From Oscillospiraceae bacterium (GTDB lineage Bacteria; Bacillota; Clostridia; Oscillospirales; Oscillospiraceae), in NCBI GenBank assembly GCA_017501805.1, contig JAFVWG010000294.1, positions 1 to 6,048 on the forward strand: a stretch of DNA of 6,048 nt. The letters are read 5' to 3'. The notes beneath the pieces were generated by a model that was not told the origin of the DNA, made no database searches, and worked only from the letters and a program-made list of their open reading frames with translations. How positions within the stretch are numbered: the first letter of the stretch is position 1; every line of letters starts with the position of its first letter. Positions 1-5,972 of this stretch are shown one piece after another. A program made the translations under genes and the position numbers.

Positions 1-48
1 GACACCAACCCGCAGAGATGGGCCTCGGATTGCTTTTATAACGAGTAA
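1..48 (+). CDS. C-terminal end of an unidentified protein (partial)
   Basis: Frame 1 is open from the window edge and stops at TAA (46-48), giving the 15-residue tail DTNPQRWASDCFYNE. A hairpin terminator begins exactly at this stop codon, which supports a real gene end. The tail is too short to identify a family. The start and the bulk of the gene lie left of the window. Confidence 0.6.
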   Translation, partial: DTNPQRWASDCFYNE

Positions 49-76
49 GACCGCAGCATTTCGCTGCGGTCTTTTT
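48..76 (+). terminator. Rho-independent terminator of the upstream gene
   Basis: A perfect 10-bp stem (48-57 with 63-72) encloses a 5-base loop and runs into a T tract at 72-76. It starts within the stop codon of the upstream gene. On the opposite strand the hairpin also lies just past the aminotransferase stop, but the bases following it there are not a clear T run, so termination in that direction is only possible. Confidence 0.85.
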
Positions 77-89
77 CTGCTCTCAATAT

Positions 90-1256
90 TTATTTCATCT
101 TCTCGCGGATGCTGCTCAGACGGTCGAGCGCGGCGAGGAGCGTCTCGTCCTTCTTGGCGAAGTGCAGACGCACGATATCGTTGACATCCTCTTTGAAGAA
201 GGACGAACCGGGCACACAGCCGACGCCGACCTTTTCCGCCAGCTGTTCGCAGAATTCCACGTCGCTCTGTCCCTTTTTGCGGAACTCGGAAATGTCCGCC
301 AGCACGAAATACGCGCCCTCGGGATCGGTGAACTTGATGCCGATATCCTTCAGACCGCCCGTGAAGAGCTGCTTCATATGTGCGTAATGCGCGCCGAACT
401 CTTCATAGTAGCTGTCCGGGAAGTTCAGTCCGACCACGGCGGCTTCCATCAGCGGCGAGGGGCAGCCGACGGTGTTAAAGTCGTGGTACTGCTTGATGCG
501 ATCCATCAGATGCTTGGGCGCGATGGCGTAGCCGAGGCGCCAGCCGGTGACGGAGTAGGTCTTGCTCAGGCTGGAGCAGGAGACGGTGCGCTCCCACATA
601 CCGGGAAGCCTGTTCATATAGGTGTGCTTATGACCTTCGTAGATGATGTGCTCATAGACCTCGTCCATCACGGCGTAGACGTCGTAGCGGATGCAGAGGT
701 CCGCGATCAGCTTGAGCTCTTCTTCCGTAAAGACCTTGCCGCTGGGGTTGGACGGGTTGCAGATGAGGATCATCTTCGCCCCCTGCTTGAAGGCGTCCTC
801 CAGCACGTTCGGGTCGAATTTGAACTCGGGCGGCGTCAGCGGCACGAAGATCGGCTCGCAGTCGGCCATGATCGCCTGCGCCTTGTAGTTTTCAAAATAC
901 GGGGAAAACATAATGATCTTGTCGCCGGGATTTGTCAGCGCAAAGATGGTGTCCACCATCGCTTCGGTGGAGCCGATCGTCGCGACGATCTCCGTATCGG
1001 GATCGAGCTTTCTGCCCATAAAGCGGCCGCACTTGTCGGCGAGCGCCTGACGGAAGTTGGGCGCGCCCATCGTGATGGGGTACTGGTGCGGTCCCTCATA
1101 GCTGACCTCGGCGAGACGGTCGAGCATCGCCTTGGGAGGATCGTAATCCGGGAAACCCTGCGCGAGGTTGATCGCGCCGCAGCCGAGGCTGATGCGGGTC
1201 ATCCGTCGGATAACAGAGTCGGTAAAGTATTGATTTTTTCTGCTGAGTTCTTGCAT
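90..1256 (-). CDS. PLP-dependent class I/II aminotransferase
   Basis: This 388-residue protein is a fold-type I aminotransferase that would move an amino group between an amino acid and a 2-oxo acid in the cytoplasm. Visible hallmarks in order are the N-terminal GAINLAQGFPDYDPP segment (residues 27-41), NPSNPSG (167-173), MDEVYEH (197-203) with Asp198 expected to contact the pyridine nitrogen, SSLSKTYSVTGWRLGY (228-243) with Lys232 as the Schiff-base lysine, and IVRLHFA (361-367) with Arg363 expected to bind the substrate carboxylate. Length is normal for the family and nothing essential is missing. The N-terminal pattern resembles the aspartate / aromatic / kynurenine-type aminotransferases, but the substrate cannot be read from the sequence, so no symbol is given. 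The start at 1256 is chosen because GGAGGG lies six bases upstream. An in-frame ATG at 1358 would start upstream of the promoter. The gene is a single unit, divergent from the envelope gene pair. Confidence 0.95.
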   Translation of the reverse strand: MQELSRKNQYFTDSVIRRMTRISLGCGAINLAQGFPDYDPPKAMLDRLAEVSYEGPHQYPITMGAPNFRQALADKCGRFMGRKLDPDTEIVATIGSTEAMVDTIFALTNPGDKIIMFSPYFENYKAQAIMADCEPIFVPLTPPEFKFDPNVLEDAFKQGAKMILICNPSNPSGKVFTEEELKLIADLCIRYDVYAVMDEVYEHIIYEGHKHTYMNRLPGMWERTVSCSSLSKTYSVTGWRLGYAIAPKHLMDRIKQYHDFNTVGCPSPLMEAAVVGLNFPDSYYEEFGAHYAHMKQLFTGGLKDIGIKFTDPEGAYFVLADISEFRKKGQSDVEFCEQLAEKVGVGCVPGSSFFKEDVNDIVRLHFAKKDETLLAALDRLSSIREKMK

Positions 1257-1262
1257 AAACGT

Positions 1263-1268
1263 CCCTCC
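1263..1268 (-). promoter_or_regulatory. Ribosome binding site of the aminotransferase gene
   Basis: On the minus strand GGAGGG is followed by a six-base spacer and the ATG at 1256-1254. It fixes the start and argues against the longer in-frame reading from 1358. Confidence 0.85.
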
Positions 1269-1287
1269 AGACTGTGGCAGATACCAT

Positions 1288-1316
1288 ACTTTATCACATT
1301 TTAACAGGCGAGTCAA
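1288..1316 (-). promoter_or_regulatory. Sigma-A-type promoter of the aminotransferase gene
   Basis: On the minus strand a -35 box TTGACT (1316-1311) and a -10 box TAAAGT (1293-1288) are separated by exactly 17 bases. The match is 5 of 6 to TTGACA and 4 of 6 to TATAAT. Transcription would begin around 1280, giving a short leader of roughly 25 bases that contains the ribosome binding site. Confidence 0.75.
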
Positions 1317-1371
1317 CGGCGGCAAACGCGAAATTTTCCTCGTTTCTCCGCTATGCAATCCGCCGCGTCTG

Positions 1372-1380
1372 TGCTATGAT
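1372..1380 (+). promoter_or_regulatory. Possible extended -10 promoter of the transglutaminase/lipoprotein operon
   Basis: TGCTATGAT is an extended -10 element (TGn plus TATGAT, 5 of 6 to consensus). No good -35 box lies 17 bases upstream, where the sequence is TATGCA. The surrounding GTGCTATGATA is nearly identical to GTGCTATAATA at the deacetylase promoter, which raises confidence. If used, it gives a leader of about 105 bases. The rest of the divergent spacer (1257-1493) shows no gene. Confidence 0.45.
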
Positions 1381-1435
1381 ATTACAGGTCGAATCTTCGG
1401 AGTTTACCGATTTTTTACAGTTTCTTCATCATAAC

Positions 1436-1469
1436 GCGGAAAAAGTCCGCTATGCTGTATTTTAGGACT
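1436..1469 (+). other. Two mutually exclusive short hairpins in the operon leader
   Basis: GCGGA (1436-1440) can pair with TCCGC (1446-1450) around a five-base loop. AGTCC (1444-1448) can instead pair with GGACT (1465-1469) around a 16-base loop. The two stems share bases 1446-1448 and cannot both form. Each is only 5 bp, so either may be chance. Neither covers the ribosome binding site at 1481. Confidence 0.2.
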
Positions 1470-1480
1470 GTATTGTTTGA

Positions 1481-1487
1481 AGGAGGG
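1481..1487 (+). promoter_or_regulatory. Ribosome binding site of the transglutaminase-SLH gene
   Basis: AGGAGGG is followed by six bases and the ATG at 1494. It selects this start over the in-frame ATG at 1452, and the resulting protein begins directly with a well-formed signal peptide. Confidence 0.9.
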
Positions 1488-1493
1488 CGTATT

Positions 1494-3161
1494 ATGCGCC
1501 GCGTTCGTTCTTTTCTTTTGAAAATCACATTGACGCTCGTCGTGCTGTGCTCGCTCAGCGTCTTTGCCTTTGCCGCGGAGCGTTCCGCGAGCAATTCCAC
1601 AGAATTTTATCAGGCGATGTATGCGGGACTTTCCGGACTCGAGCCGGAGTTTTCCATCCGTCTGGAGGGCGACTTTGCCCACATGTTCTTCCGCGTGGAT
1701 GACATCTGGGGCGTCGAGCAGGTGCGCGCAATGGCGGTCGCCCTGCCGAACGAGGACGGCACGGGCGCGGACGTGGCGATGATGAACATCGAAAAGCTCG
1801 CCTGCTCCCGCGAGGGAGACGTCATCAACTTCCGCGGGCAGTATCTTCTCAACAACGAGCAGATGGCGTGGGTGAACACCCAGCTCGACCCCATCCTGAG
1901 CGAGCTGCAGATCGAGGGCGAGAGCGACTATATGAAGATCAAAAAGATCTACCAGTACGTCGGCACGCACTTCAACTACGACAAGACCCTCTCCAAATTC
2001 ACGGACTATGACGGACTGACCTCCGGCACGATGGTCTGCCAGGGCTACGCCCTGCTCACCTACAAGCTGCTCTGGCGGGCGGGCATCCCCGCGCGCATCG
2101 TGGTCGGCACCTCCGCCAATCAGCCGCACGGCTGGAACATCGTCAAGCTCGACGGTGCGTGGTACAACCTCGACACCACGTGGGATGCGGCGGATTCCGA
2201 CACGCAGAACACGATGTACTGGAACTATTTCCTCAAAAATGACGCGGATTTTTACGGACACGTCCGGGAGTCGTCCTTCGACTCGGAGCTCTTCCGCACC
2301 ACCTGCCCGATGGCGGAAAATTCCTTCAGCGCGCCCGCCGTCGAGGTCACGATCGACGGAACGCTCTTCTCCGGGCTGACTATCCGCAACGGTCTCACGC
2401 TGCAGCTCGGCACGATCCTTGAGCCGGAGAGCAGCGCGAAGATCCACTGGTCCTCCACGGACAACAGTATCGTGAGCGTGGACGAAAACGGTCAGATCAC
2501 CTCGATCAAGCCCGGCAAGGTCAACATCACCGCCACCGCGGAGGACAAGGCCTACATCCCCGGCGTCTTCCCCGTCACGGCGGTGGAGATGCGCACCTGC
2601 TCTCCCTGGGCGGAGAAGGAGCTTGTCAGCTACTACCTGCGCACCTACTATCCGGCGGTGCTTTGCAGCGATTATCAGCAGCCGATCACGCGTGCGGAAT
2701 TTGCGCAGCTTCTGGAGATCCTGGTCTCCTCGATCCCGCAGGACAACGTCCCCTACCGCTATCCCGGTATGTTCAAGGACATCGCGGAATCTCCCAACTG
2801 GTTCAGCATCGTCTACTGCACCTCCCGCGGACTGTTCGCGGGCACGTCCGAAACGACCTTCTCCCCCGACGGCACGCTCACGCGGGAACAGGCGGCAAAG
2901 CTCCTTTGCACCCTGCTGGACTTTTTCCGCGTTGCCGCAGACGAGCAGACGCAGGTCGCGCCCTTTGCCGATGCCGACGCGATCAGCGGCTGGGCTGTGC
3001 AGTTTGTCGACCGCGCCGTGCGCGGCGGACTGATGCAGGGAGACGGCGAACGCTTCGATCCGCAGGCGCCGGTCTCCCGCGAGATGGCGGCGGTGCTTCT
3101 GGAGCGCGTGTTTGTCCGCTTCCTCGAGCCGCTGAAGGCAGCCGTTGAGCCCGCGGCATAA
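1494..3161 (+). CDS. Exported transglutaminase-like protein with Big-2 and three SLH repeats
   Basis: This 555-residue protein begins with a signal peptide: basic MRRVR, a hydrophobic core to about residue 26, and likely cleavage after AFA at 27. Residues 30-140 are an unassigned N-terminal region. Residues about 145-250 form a transglutaminase-like (papain-fold) domain with a complete triad: Cys182 in MVCQGYA, His212 in PHGWN and Asp227 in NLDTTWD. Residues about 283-365 resemble a Big-2 Ig-like domain (IHWSSTDNSIVSVDENGQI, then KPGKVNITATA). Residues about 371-542 hold three SLH repeats; the TRAE-type positions read ITRAE (398-402), LTREQ (462-466) and VSREM (527-531). SLH repeats are known to bind pyruvylated secondary wall polymers, so the mature protein should be held on the outer wall. 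Transglutaminase-like bacterial proteins may crosslink, deamidate or cleave proteins, and the sequence does not say which. It is the first gene of a likely two-gene operon, 34 bases before the lipoprotein gene. Confidence 0.93.
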   Translation: MRRVRSFLLKITLTLVVLCSLSVFAFAAERSASNSTEFYQAMYAGLSGLEPEFSIRLEGDFAHMFFRVDDIWGVEQVRAMAVALPNEDGTGADVAMMNIEKLACSREGDVINFRGQYLLNNEQMAWVNTQLDPILSELQIEGESDYMKIKKIYQYVGTHFNYDKTLSKFTDYDGLTSGTMVCQGYALLTYKLLWRAGIPARIVVGTSANQPHGWNIVKLDGAWYNLDTTWDAADSDTQNTMYWNYFLKNDADFYGHVRESSFDSELFRTTCPMAENSFSAPAVEVTIDGTLFSGLTIRNGLTLQLGTILEPESSAKIHWSSTDNSIVSVDENGQITSIKPGKVNITATAEDKAYIPGVFPVTAVEMRTCSPWAEKELVSYYLRTYYPAVLCSDYQQPITRAEFAQLLEILVSSIPQDNVPYRYPGMFKDIAESPNWFSIVYCTSRGLFAGTSETTFSPDGTLTREQAAKLLCTLLDFFRVAADEQTQVAPFADADAISGWAVQFVDRAVRGGLMQGDGERFDPQAPVSREMAAVLLERVFVRFLEPLKAAVEPAA

Positions 3162-3195
3162 CAAAGCCGATAACTTCCGACAAGGAGGATGAGCT

Positions 3196-5076
3196 ATGAA
3201 AAAGACCCTTGCGACCCTGCTTGCCTGCGTCCTTGCGCTTTCCCTTGCCGCAGGCTGTGCCGAACAGCCCGCCGAAAAAACCGCAGCGGCGGAAAAGCCG
3301 CAGACGGAGCAGTCCGAAAAGCGCCGGGAGGTGCCGTCGGAGAGCATCGTCGGCGCGGATGAAGCACGCAATGCCGGGGAAAAGAAAGACGCCCCCGAAC
3401 AGGATTCCAAAAAGCCCGAGGGCAAGAAAGCGCCGAAGAATCAGGACGCCGCCCCCGGCAAAAACGCCGTAACGCTTTCCGCCGAAAAGCCGCAGAAGGG
3501 CGAGAAGACCTCCGACGGCGAGAAGACCCAAAAGGGCGAGCAGTCCTCCGACGGGAAGAAGGACGAAAAGAAATCCGAGGGCAAGGACGCCGAGGAACAG
3601 AAGAAAGGCTCCGAGTCCGGCGAGAAAAAGAAGAACAACAAAAAGGGCAACCGCAAAAAGAACGGAAACCGAAAGAACAACGGCAACCGCAAAAAGAACA
3701 CCGACCCCTCGAAGAGAAAAAACAAAAAGAACAAGGACGAAGCCGCAAAGGACACGGCTGCCGAGGAGCAGACCGCAGAGCAGGCTGCGGATACGCAGAC
3801 CGATGCGCCTGCCGAGCCCCGACCGTCCGATGTGCGCGAGTCGGCTGTGCCGACCGTCGAGCTGATGGCGGAGGAAGTCGCCGCGCCGGACGCGGAGATC
3901 GACCTGTCGGTGCTGGAAGGCGCCTGGGAGACAAAGGGCAGCCGCGGCGCACGCGCGGAGATCAGCGGAAACCGCCTGATCCGTCTGCAGGACGGCGCAC
4001 CCGTGCTGGCCGCGAACTTCACGGTGAAGCAGGACGGCGAAAGCCTCATTCTGCAGCTTGCGAAAAACGAGCTGCGCCTCTCCGCAAAGGATGCCCCCTA
4101 CGCGACCGTGAAAAGCTGTGTGTATGAAGACGGCGCGCTCATCTTCACGGACCTCTCCGACGACGGCGAGGACAGCGCCGAGCTCCATCCCACAAAGAAC
4201 AGCCGCTACGGCGCGGTCACCGATGTGAGCTACGAAATGCTCCCGCAGCTCGCGGGACGCTGGGAACAGGAGGGCGGCGACGCCGTTCTGGAGTTTGCCG
4301 GCAGCACGATGACCTTCGGCTCCGCCTCCGCCACGGAAGGCGCCGTGAATATCATCGTCGTGCGCAATAACCGCGAACGCTCCGCCGAAAACGGAGGAAC
4401 GGGCGGCAAGCGTGCCAACAGACCCGCAAAAACCGCCGAAAACGGCGAAACGCCCCGCGAAAACACCGGCAAAAAACGCACGGGCGGCGCTTCGCTCCGC
4501 ATTCTGGACAGCGACCCCGCCAAAAAGACCGTCGGCATCTTCGACCGACTGACGCTGCAGGGCGATACGATCCGTGCGACCCTCCGCGCATCCGAAGAAG
4601 GTGCGGAAGCCGCGAATCTGACCTTCAAGCGTGCGGCGGCTGCCGCGCCCGCGGCAGGGAACGCCCCGACGGCGGTTTCGGCGATCACGTCCACGGAGAT
4701 CAGCGAATTCAGCTGCTCGGTCTCGCTTGCGAGCGTGTATCTGCCGAACGAAACAGAGCTGACCTCTCCGCACTATGCGTTCTCCGCAAAACGGGACGGC
4801 GACTCCGTTTCCTGCCGCCGTGTGAGCTCCGTCGGCGACGAGAGCTTCACAAGAGACGCGGCGTTTATGGATCGCCTGCAGGAGATCGTCACGAACTACG
4901 GTCTCGCCGCCTATGACGGACGCAGTCAGACCTCCGCCGCTTCGGAAGACTTCGGCGCGGTGCTCCGCGTGACCTACGCCTCCGGCGAAGCGATCAACGC
5001 CGCCGACAGGCAGAATATGTTCCTGCCGCTTGACGCGGTTCGCGCGCTGGTGCAGTGCTTCTTCGCAGCATCGTAA
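3196..5076 (+). CDS. Lipoprotein with long Lys/Asn-rich repetitive stalk and GxW-type beta domains
   Basis: This 626-residue protein starts seven bases after an AAGGAGG site (3182-3188). It has a lipoprotein signal with lipobox LAAGC and lipidated Cys21, so it is expected on the outer membrane face. Residues 22-235 are low-complexity linker: first E/K/P/Q-rich with a 12-residue tandem repeat (97-120), then a basic block (143-180; 19 K/R and 11 Asn in 38 residues) with hexapeptide repeats, then an acidic Ala/Glu/Thr stretch. Two regions open with an LxGxWE motif (LEGAWE at 240-245; LAGRWE at 352-357) and look like short beta-barrel or lipocalin-like repeats. The second is interrupted by a charged Gly/Asn/Lys/Arg insertion (about 391-431). 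Residues about 500-626 form a further domain. I do not recognise a named family and assign no enzymatic role. The partner gene upstream is an SLH-anchored transglutaminase-like protein, and no promoter is seen in the 34-base gap, so co-transcription is likely. Confidence 0.85.
   Translation: MKKTLATLLACVLALSLAAGCAEQPAEKTAAAEKPQTEQSEKRREVPSESIVGADEARNAGEKKDAPEQDSKKPEGKKAPKNQDAAPGKNAVTLSAEKPQKGEKTSDGEKTQKGEQSSDGKKDEKKSEGKDAEEQKKGSESGEKKKNNKKGNRKKNGNRKNNGNRKKNTDPSKRKNKKNKDEAAKDTAAEEQTAEQAADTQTDAPAEPRPSDVRESAVPTVELMAEEVAAPDAEIDLSVLEGAWETKGSRGARAEISGNRLIRLQDGAPVLAANFTVKQDGESLILQLAKNELRLSAKDAPYATVKSCVYEDGALIFTDLSDDGEDSAELHPTKNSRYGAVTDVSYEMLPQLAGRWEQEGGDAVLEFAGSTMTFGSASATEGAVNIIVVRNNRERSAENGGTGGKRANRPAKTAENGETPRENTGKKRTGGASLRILDSDPAKKTVGIFDRLTLQGDTIRATLRASEEGAEAANLTFKRAAAAAPAAGNAPTAVSAITSTEISEFSCSVSLASVYLPNETELTSPHYAFSAKRDGDSVSCRRVSSVGDESFTRDAAFMDRLQEIVTNYGLAAYDGRSQTSAASEDFGAVLRVTYASGEAINAADRQNMFLPLDAVRALVQCFFAAS
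3484..3555 (+). repeat. Two tandem 36-bp coding repeats in the lipoprotein stalk
   Basis: Two consecutive 36-base units encode EKPQKGEKTSDG and EKTQKGEQSSDG. The units agree at 29 of 36 bases and 9 of 12 residues. This is a short in-frame duplication within the linker, partly diverged. Confidence 0.8.
3646..3699 (+). repeat. Three tandem 18-bp coding repeats encoding GNRKKN-type hexapeptides
   Basis: Three consecutive units encode GNRKKN, GNRKNN and GNRKKN. The first and third are identical at all 18 bases, while the middle unit differs. They form the core of the basic block in the lipoprotein stalk. The repeats keep the reading frame, so changes in copy number would lengthen or shorten the stalk without breaking the protein. 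Confidence 0.85.
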
Positions 5077-5085
5077 ATATTACAG

Positions 5086-5116
5086 GGCAGAGACCGCTTC
5101 GCGGTCTCTGCCTTTT
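5086..5116 (+). terminator. Rho-independent terminator of the transglutaminase/lipoprotein operon
   Basis: A perfect 12-bp GC-rich stem (5086-5097 with 5101-5112) with a three-base TTC loop is followed by TTTT (5113-5116). It starts nine bases after the lipoprotein stop and isolates the operon from the deacetylase gene. Confidence 0.9.
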
Positions 5117-5119
5117 CAC

Positions 5120-5148
5120 TTGCCCGACGGCGGCAAAGGTGCTATAAT
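5120..5148 (+). promoter_or_regulatory. Sigma-A-type promoter of the PIG-L deacetylase gene
   Basis: A -35 box TTGCCC (5120-5125) and a perfect -10 box TATAAT (5143-5148) are 17 bases apart. A TGC directly before the -10 makes it an extended -10 as well. It lies only three bases past the T tract of the preceding terminator. The leader would be about 35 bases. Confidence 0.85.
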
Positions 5149-5178
5149 AGTCCCACGGATCACAAAACTAAAAAAAGC

Positions 5179-5183
5179 AGGTG
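5179..5183 (+). promoter_or_regulatory. Weak ribosome binding site of the deacetylase gene
   Basis: AGGTG lies five bases before the ATG at 5189, preceded by an A-rich stretch (5165-5176). It is a poorer match than the AGGAGG sites of the other genes here, which suggests lower or A-tract-assisted translation. The start is nevertheless firm, because the conserved N-terminal strand MNILAIGCHPDD begins at this ATG. Confidence 0.5.
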
Positions 5184-5188
5184 TTTCT

Positions 5189-5914
5189 ATGAATATTCTT
5201 GCAATCGGCTGTCATCCCGACGATGTGGAGATCGCGTGCGCCGGCACGCTGGCAAAATGCGTCAAGCGCGGCGACAAGGTCATCGTCTGCCACGTTTCGA
5301 GCGGCAATCTTGGTCACGTGATCATTCCGCCGGACGAGCTGCGCGTCATCCGAGCGAACGAGGCGAAAAAAGCAGGCTCTCTCGCAGGGATCGAAGTCAT
5401 CTCCGGCGGCTTTGACGATCTGGAGGTCTTCGACAACAGAAAAGAGACCCGCGACATTCTCGTGGACGTCATCCGCTACGCCGACCCCGACCTCATCATC
5501 ACGCACAACCCCGATGACTATATGCCCGACCACACGGCGGTCTCCAGAATGGTCTTCGATGCCAGCTTCACCGCCACGCTCCCCAACTACACAAACTATC
5601 CGCATCGCTACAGCAAGCCGGACGGCAAGCCCGCAAAGCTCGTCCCCATCTACTATATGGACACCCTCGCGGGCGTCAACTTCCAGCCGACGGAGTATGT
5701 GGACATCAGCGAGGAGATCGACCTGAAGCTCAATATGCTCGAGTGCCACGAAAGCCAGCTCGTCTGGATGCGCGAGCACGACGGCATCGATTTTGCCGAT
5801 ATGGTCCGCACCTGCTCCCGCTACCGCGGCTATCAGTGCGGCGCGGACTACGCCGAGGGCTTCCGTCCCTGCCAGGTCTACCTCAAGGGCACCACAAAGC
5901 GCCTGCTCCCCTGA
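5189..5914 (+). CDS. PIG-L/LmbE-family zinc-dependent N-deacetylase
   Basis: This 241-residue protein belongs to the PIG-L (LmbE-like) superfamily, whose members remove acetyl groups from N-acetylglucosamine-containing substrates such as GlcNAc-inositol, GlcNAc-malate or chito-oligosaccharides. The signature HPDDVE is at residues 9-14, with His9 and Asp12 as expected zinc ligands and Asp11 as the expected general base by analogy with MshB. The second motif, HNPDDYMPDHTAV (106-118), supplies His115 as the third ligand. Length and fold order are normal, with no signal peptide or membrane segment, so it should act in the cytoplasm. It has its own promoter and a terminator on each side, so it is a single-gene unit. 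The substrate is not decidable; neither thiol-biosynthesis partners nor sugar transport genes are in view. The reading frame is open further upstream to 5030, but that would cross the terminator and promoter. Confidence 0.92.
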   Translation: MNILAIGCHPDDVEIACAGTLAKCVKRGDKVIVCHVSSGNLGHVIIPPDELRVIRANEAKKAGSLAGIEVISGGFDDLEVFDNRKETRDILVDVIRYADPDLIITHNPDDYMPDHTAVSRMVFDASFTATLPNYTNYPHRYSKPDGKPAKLVPIYYMDTLAGVNFQPTEYVDISEEIDLKLNMLECHESQLVWMREHDGIDFADMVRTCSRYRGYQCGADYAEGFRPCQVYLKGTTKRLLP

Positions 5915-5927
5915 ATTCATAAGCATC

Positions 5928-5961
5928 AAAAAAAGAGAACGCCGACGGCGTTCTCTTTTTT
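5928..5961. terminator. Bidirectional rho-independent terminator between convergent genes
   Basis: A 9-bp stem (5935-5943 with 5947-5955, loop GAC) is flanked by seven A on the left (5928-5934) and six T on the right (5956-5961). It therefore reads as a terminator on both strands, serving the deacetylase gene and the leftward gene ending at 5973. Confidence 0.92.
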
Positions 5962-5972
5962 GCGTATTCCGT

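Noticed and set aside
162..1304. Long plus-strand open frame opposite the aminotransferase
   Set aside because: It is antisense to a gene with every catalytic motif intact, has no ribosome binding site, and its translation looks like GC-rich shadow sequence. It would also run across the aminotransferase start and promoter.
1257..1358. N-terminal extension of the aminotransferase from an ATG at 1358
   Set aside because: It would start upstream of a well-matched promoter (1288-1316) that reads in the same direction, and the shorter start has an ideal ribosome binding site.
1404..3425. Very long minus-strand open frame opposite the transglutaminase-SLH gene
   Set aside because: Its Arg/Val/Asp/His-rich translation is typical of the reverse reading of a GC-rich gene. 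It spans two real genes and the gap between them and shows no recognisable domain.
3484..3699. Clustered short repeats considered as a CRISPR array or intergenic repeat
   Set aside because: The units are tandem without spacers, of 18 or 36 bases, in frame, and lie wholly inside a coding region with matching amino-acid repeats.
2983..4773. Long minus-strand open frame with Leu/Phe/Val-rich segments that mimic membrane helices
   Set aside because: The hydrophobic run is the complement of the AAG/AAA-rich lipoprotein stalk (CTT/TTT codons). The frame overlaps both genes of the operon and has no supported start.
5030..5188. N-terminal extension of the deacetylase from 5030
   Set aside because: It would overlap the end of the lipoprotein gene and cross a strong terminator and promoter. 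The family's conserved N-terminus begins at 5189.
5168..5929. Minus-strand open frame opposite the PIG-L deacetylase
   Set aside because: It is a shadow of a gene with clear HPDD and PDH motifs, and it would start inside the region of the bidirectional terminator.
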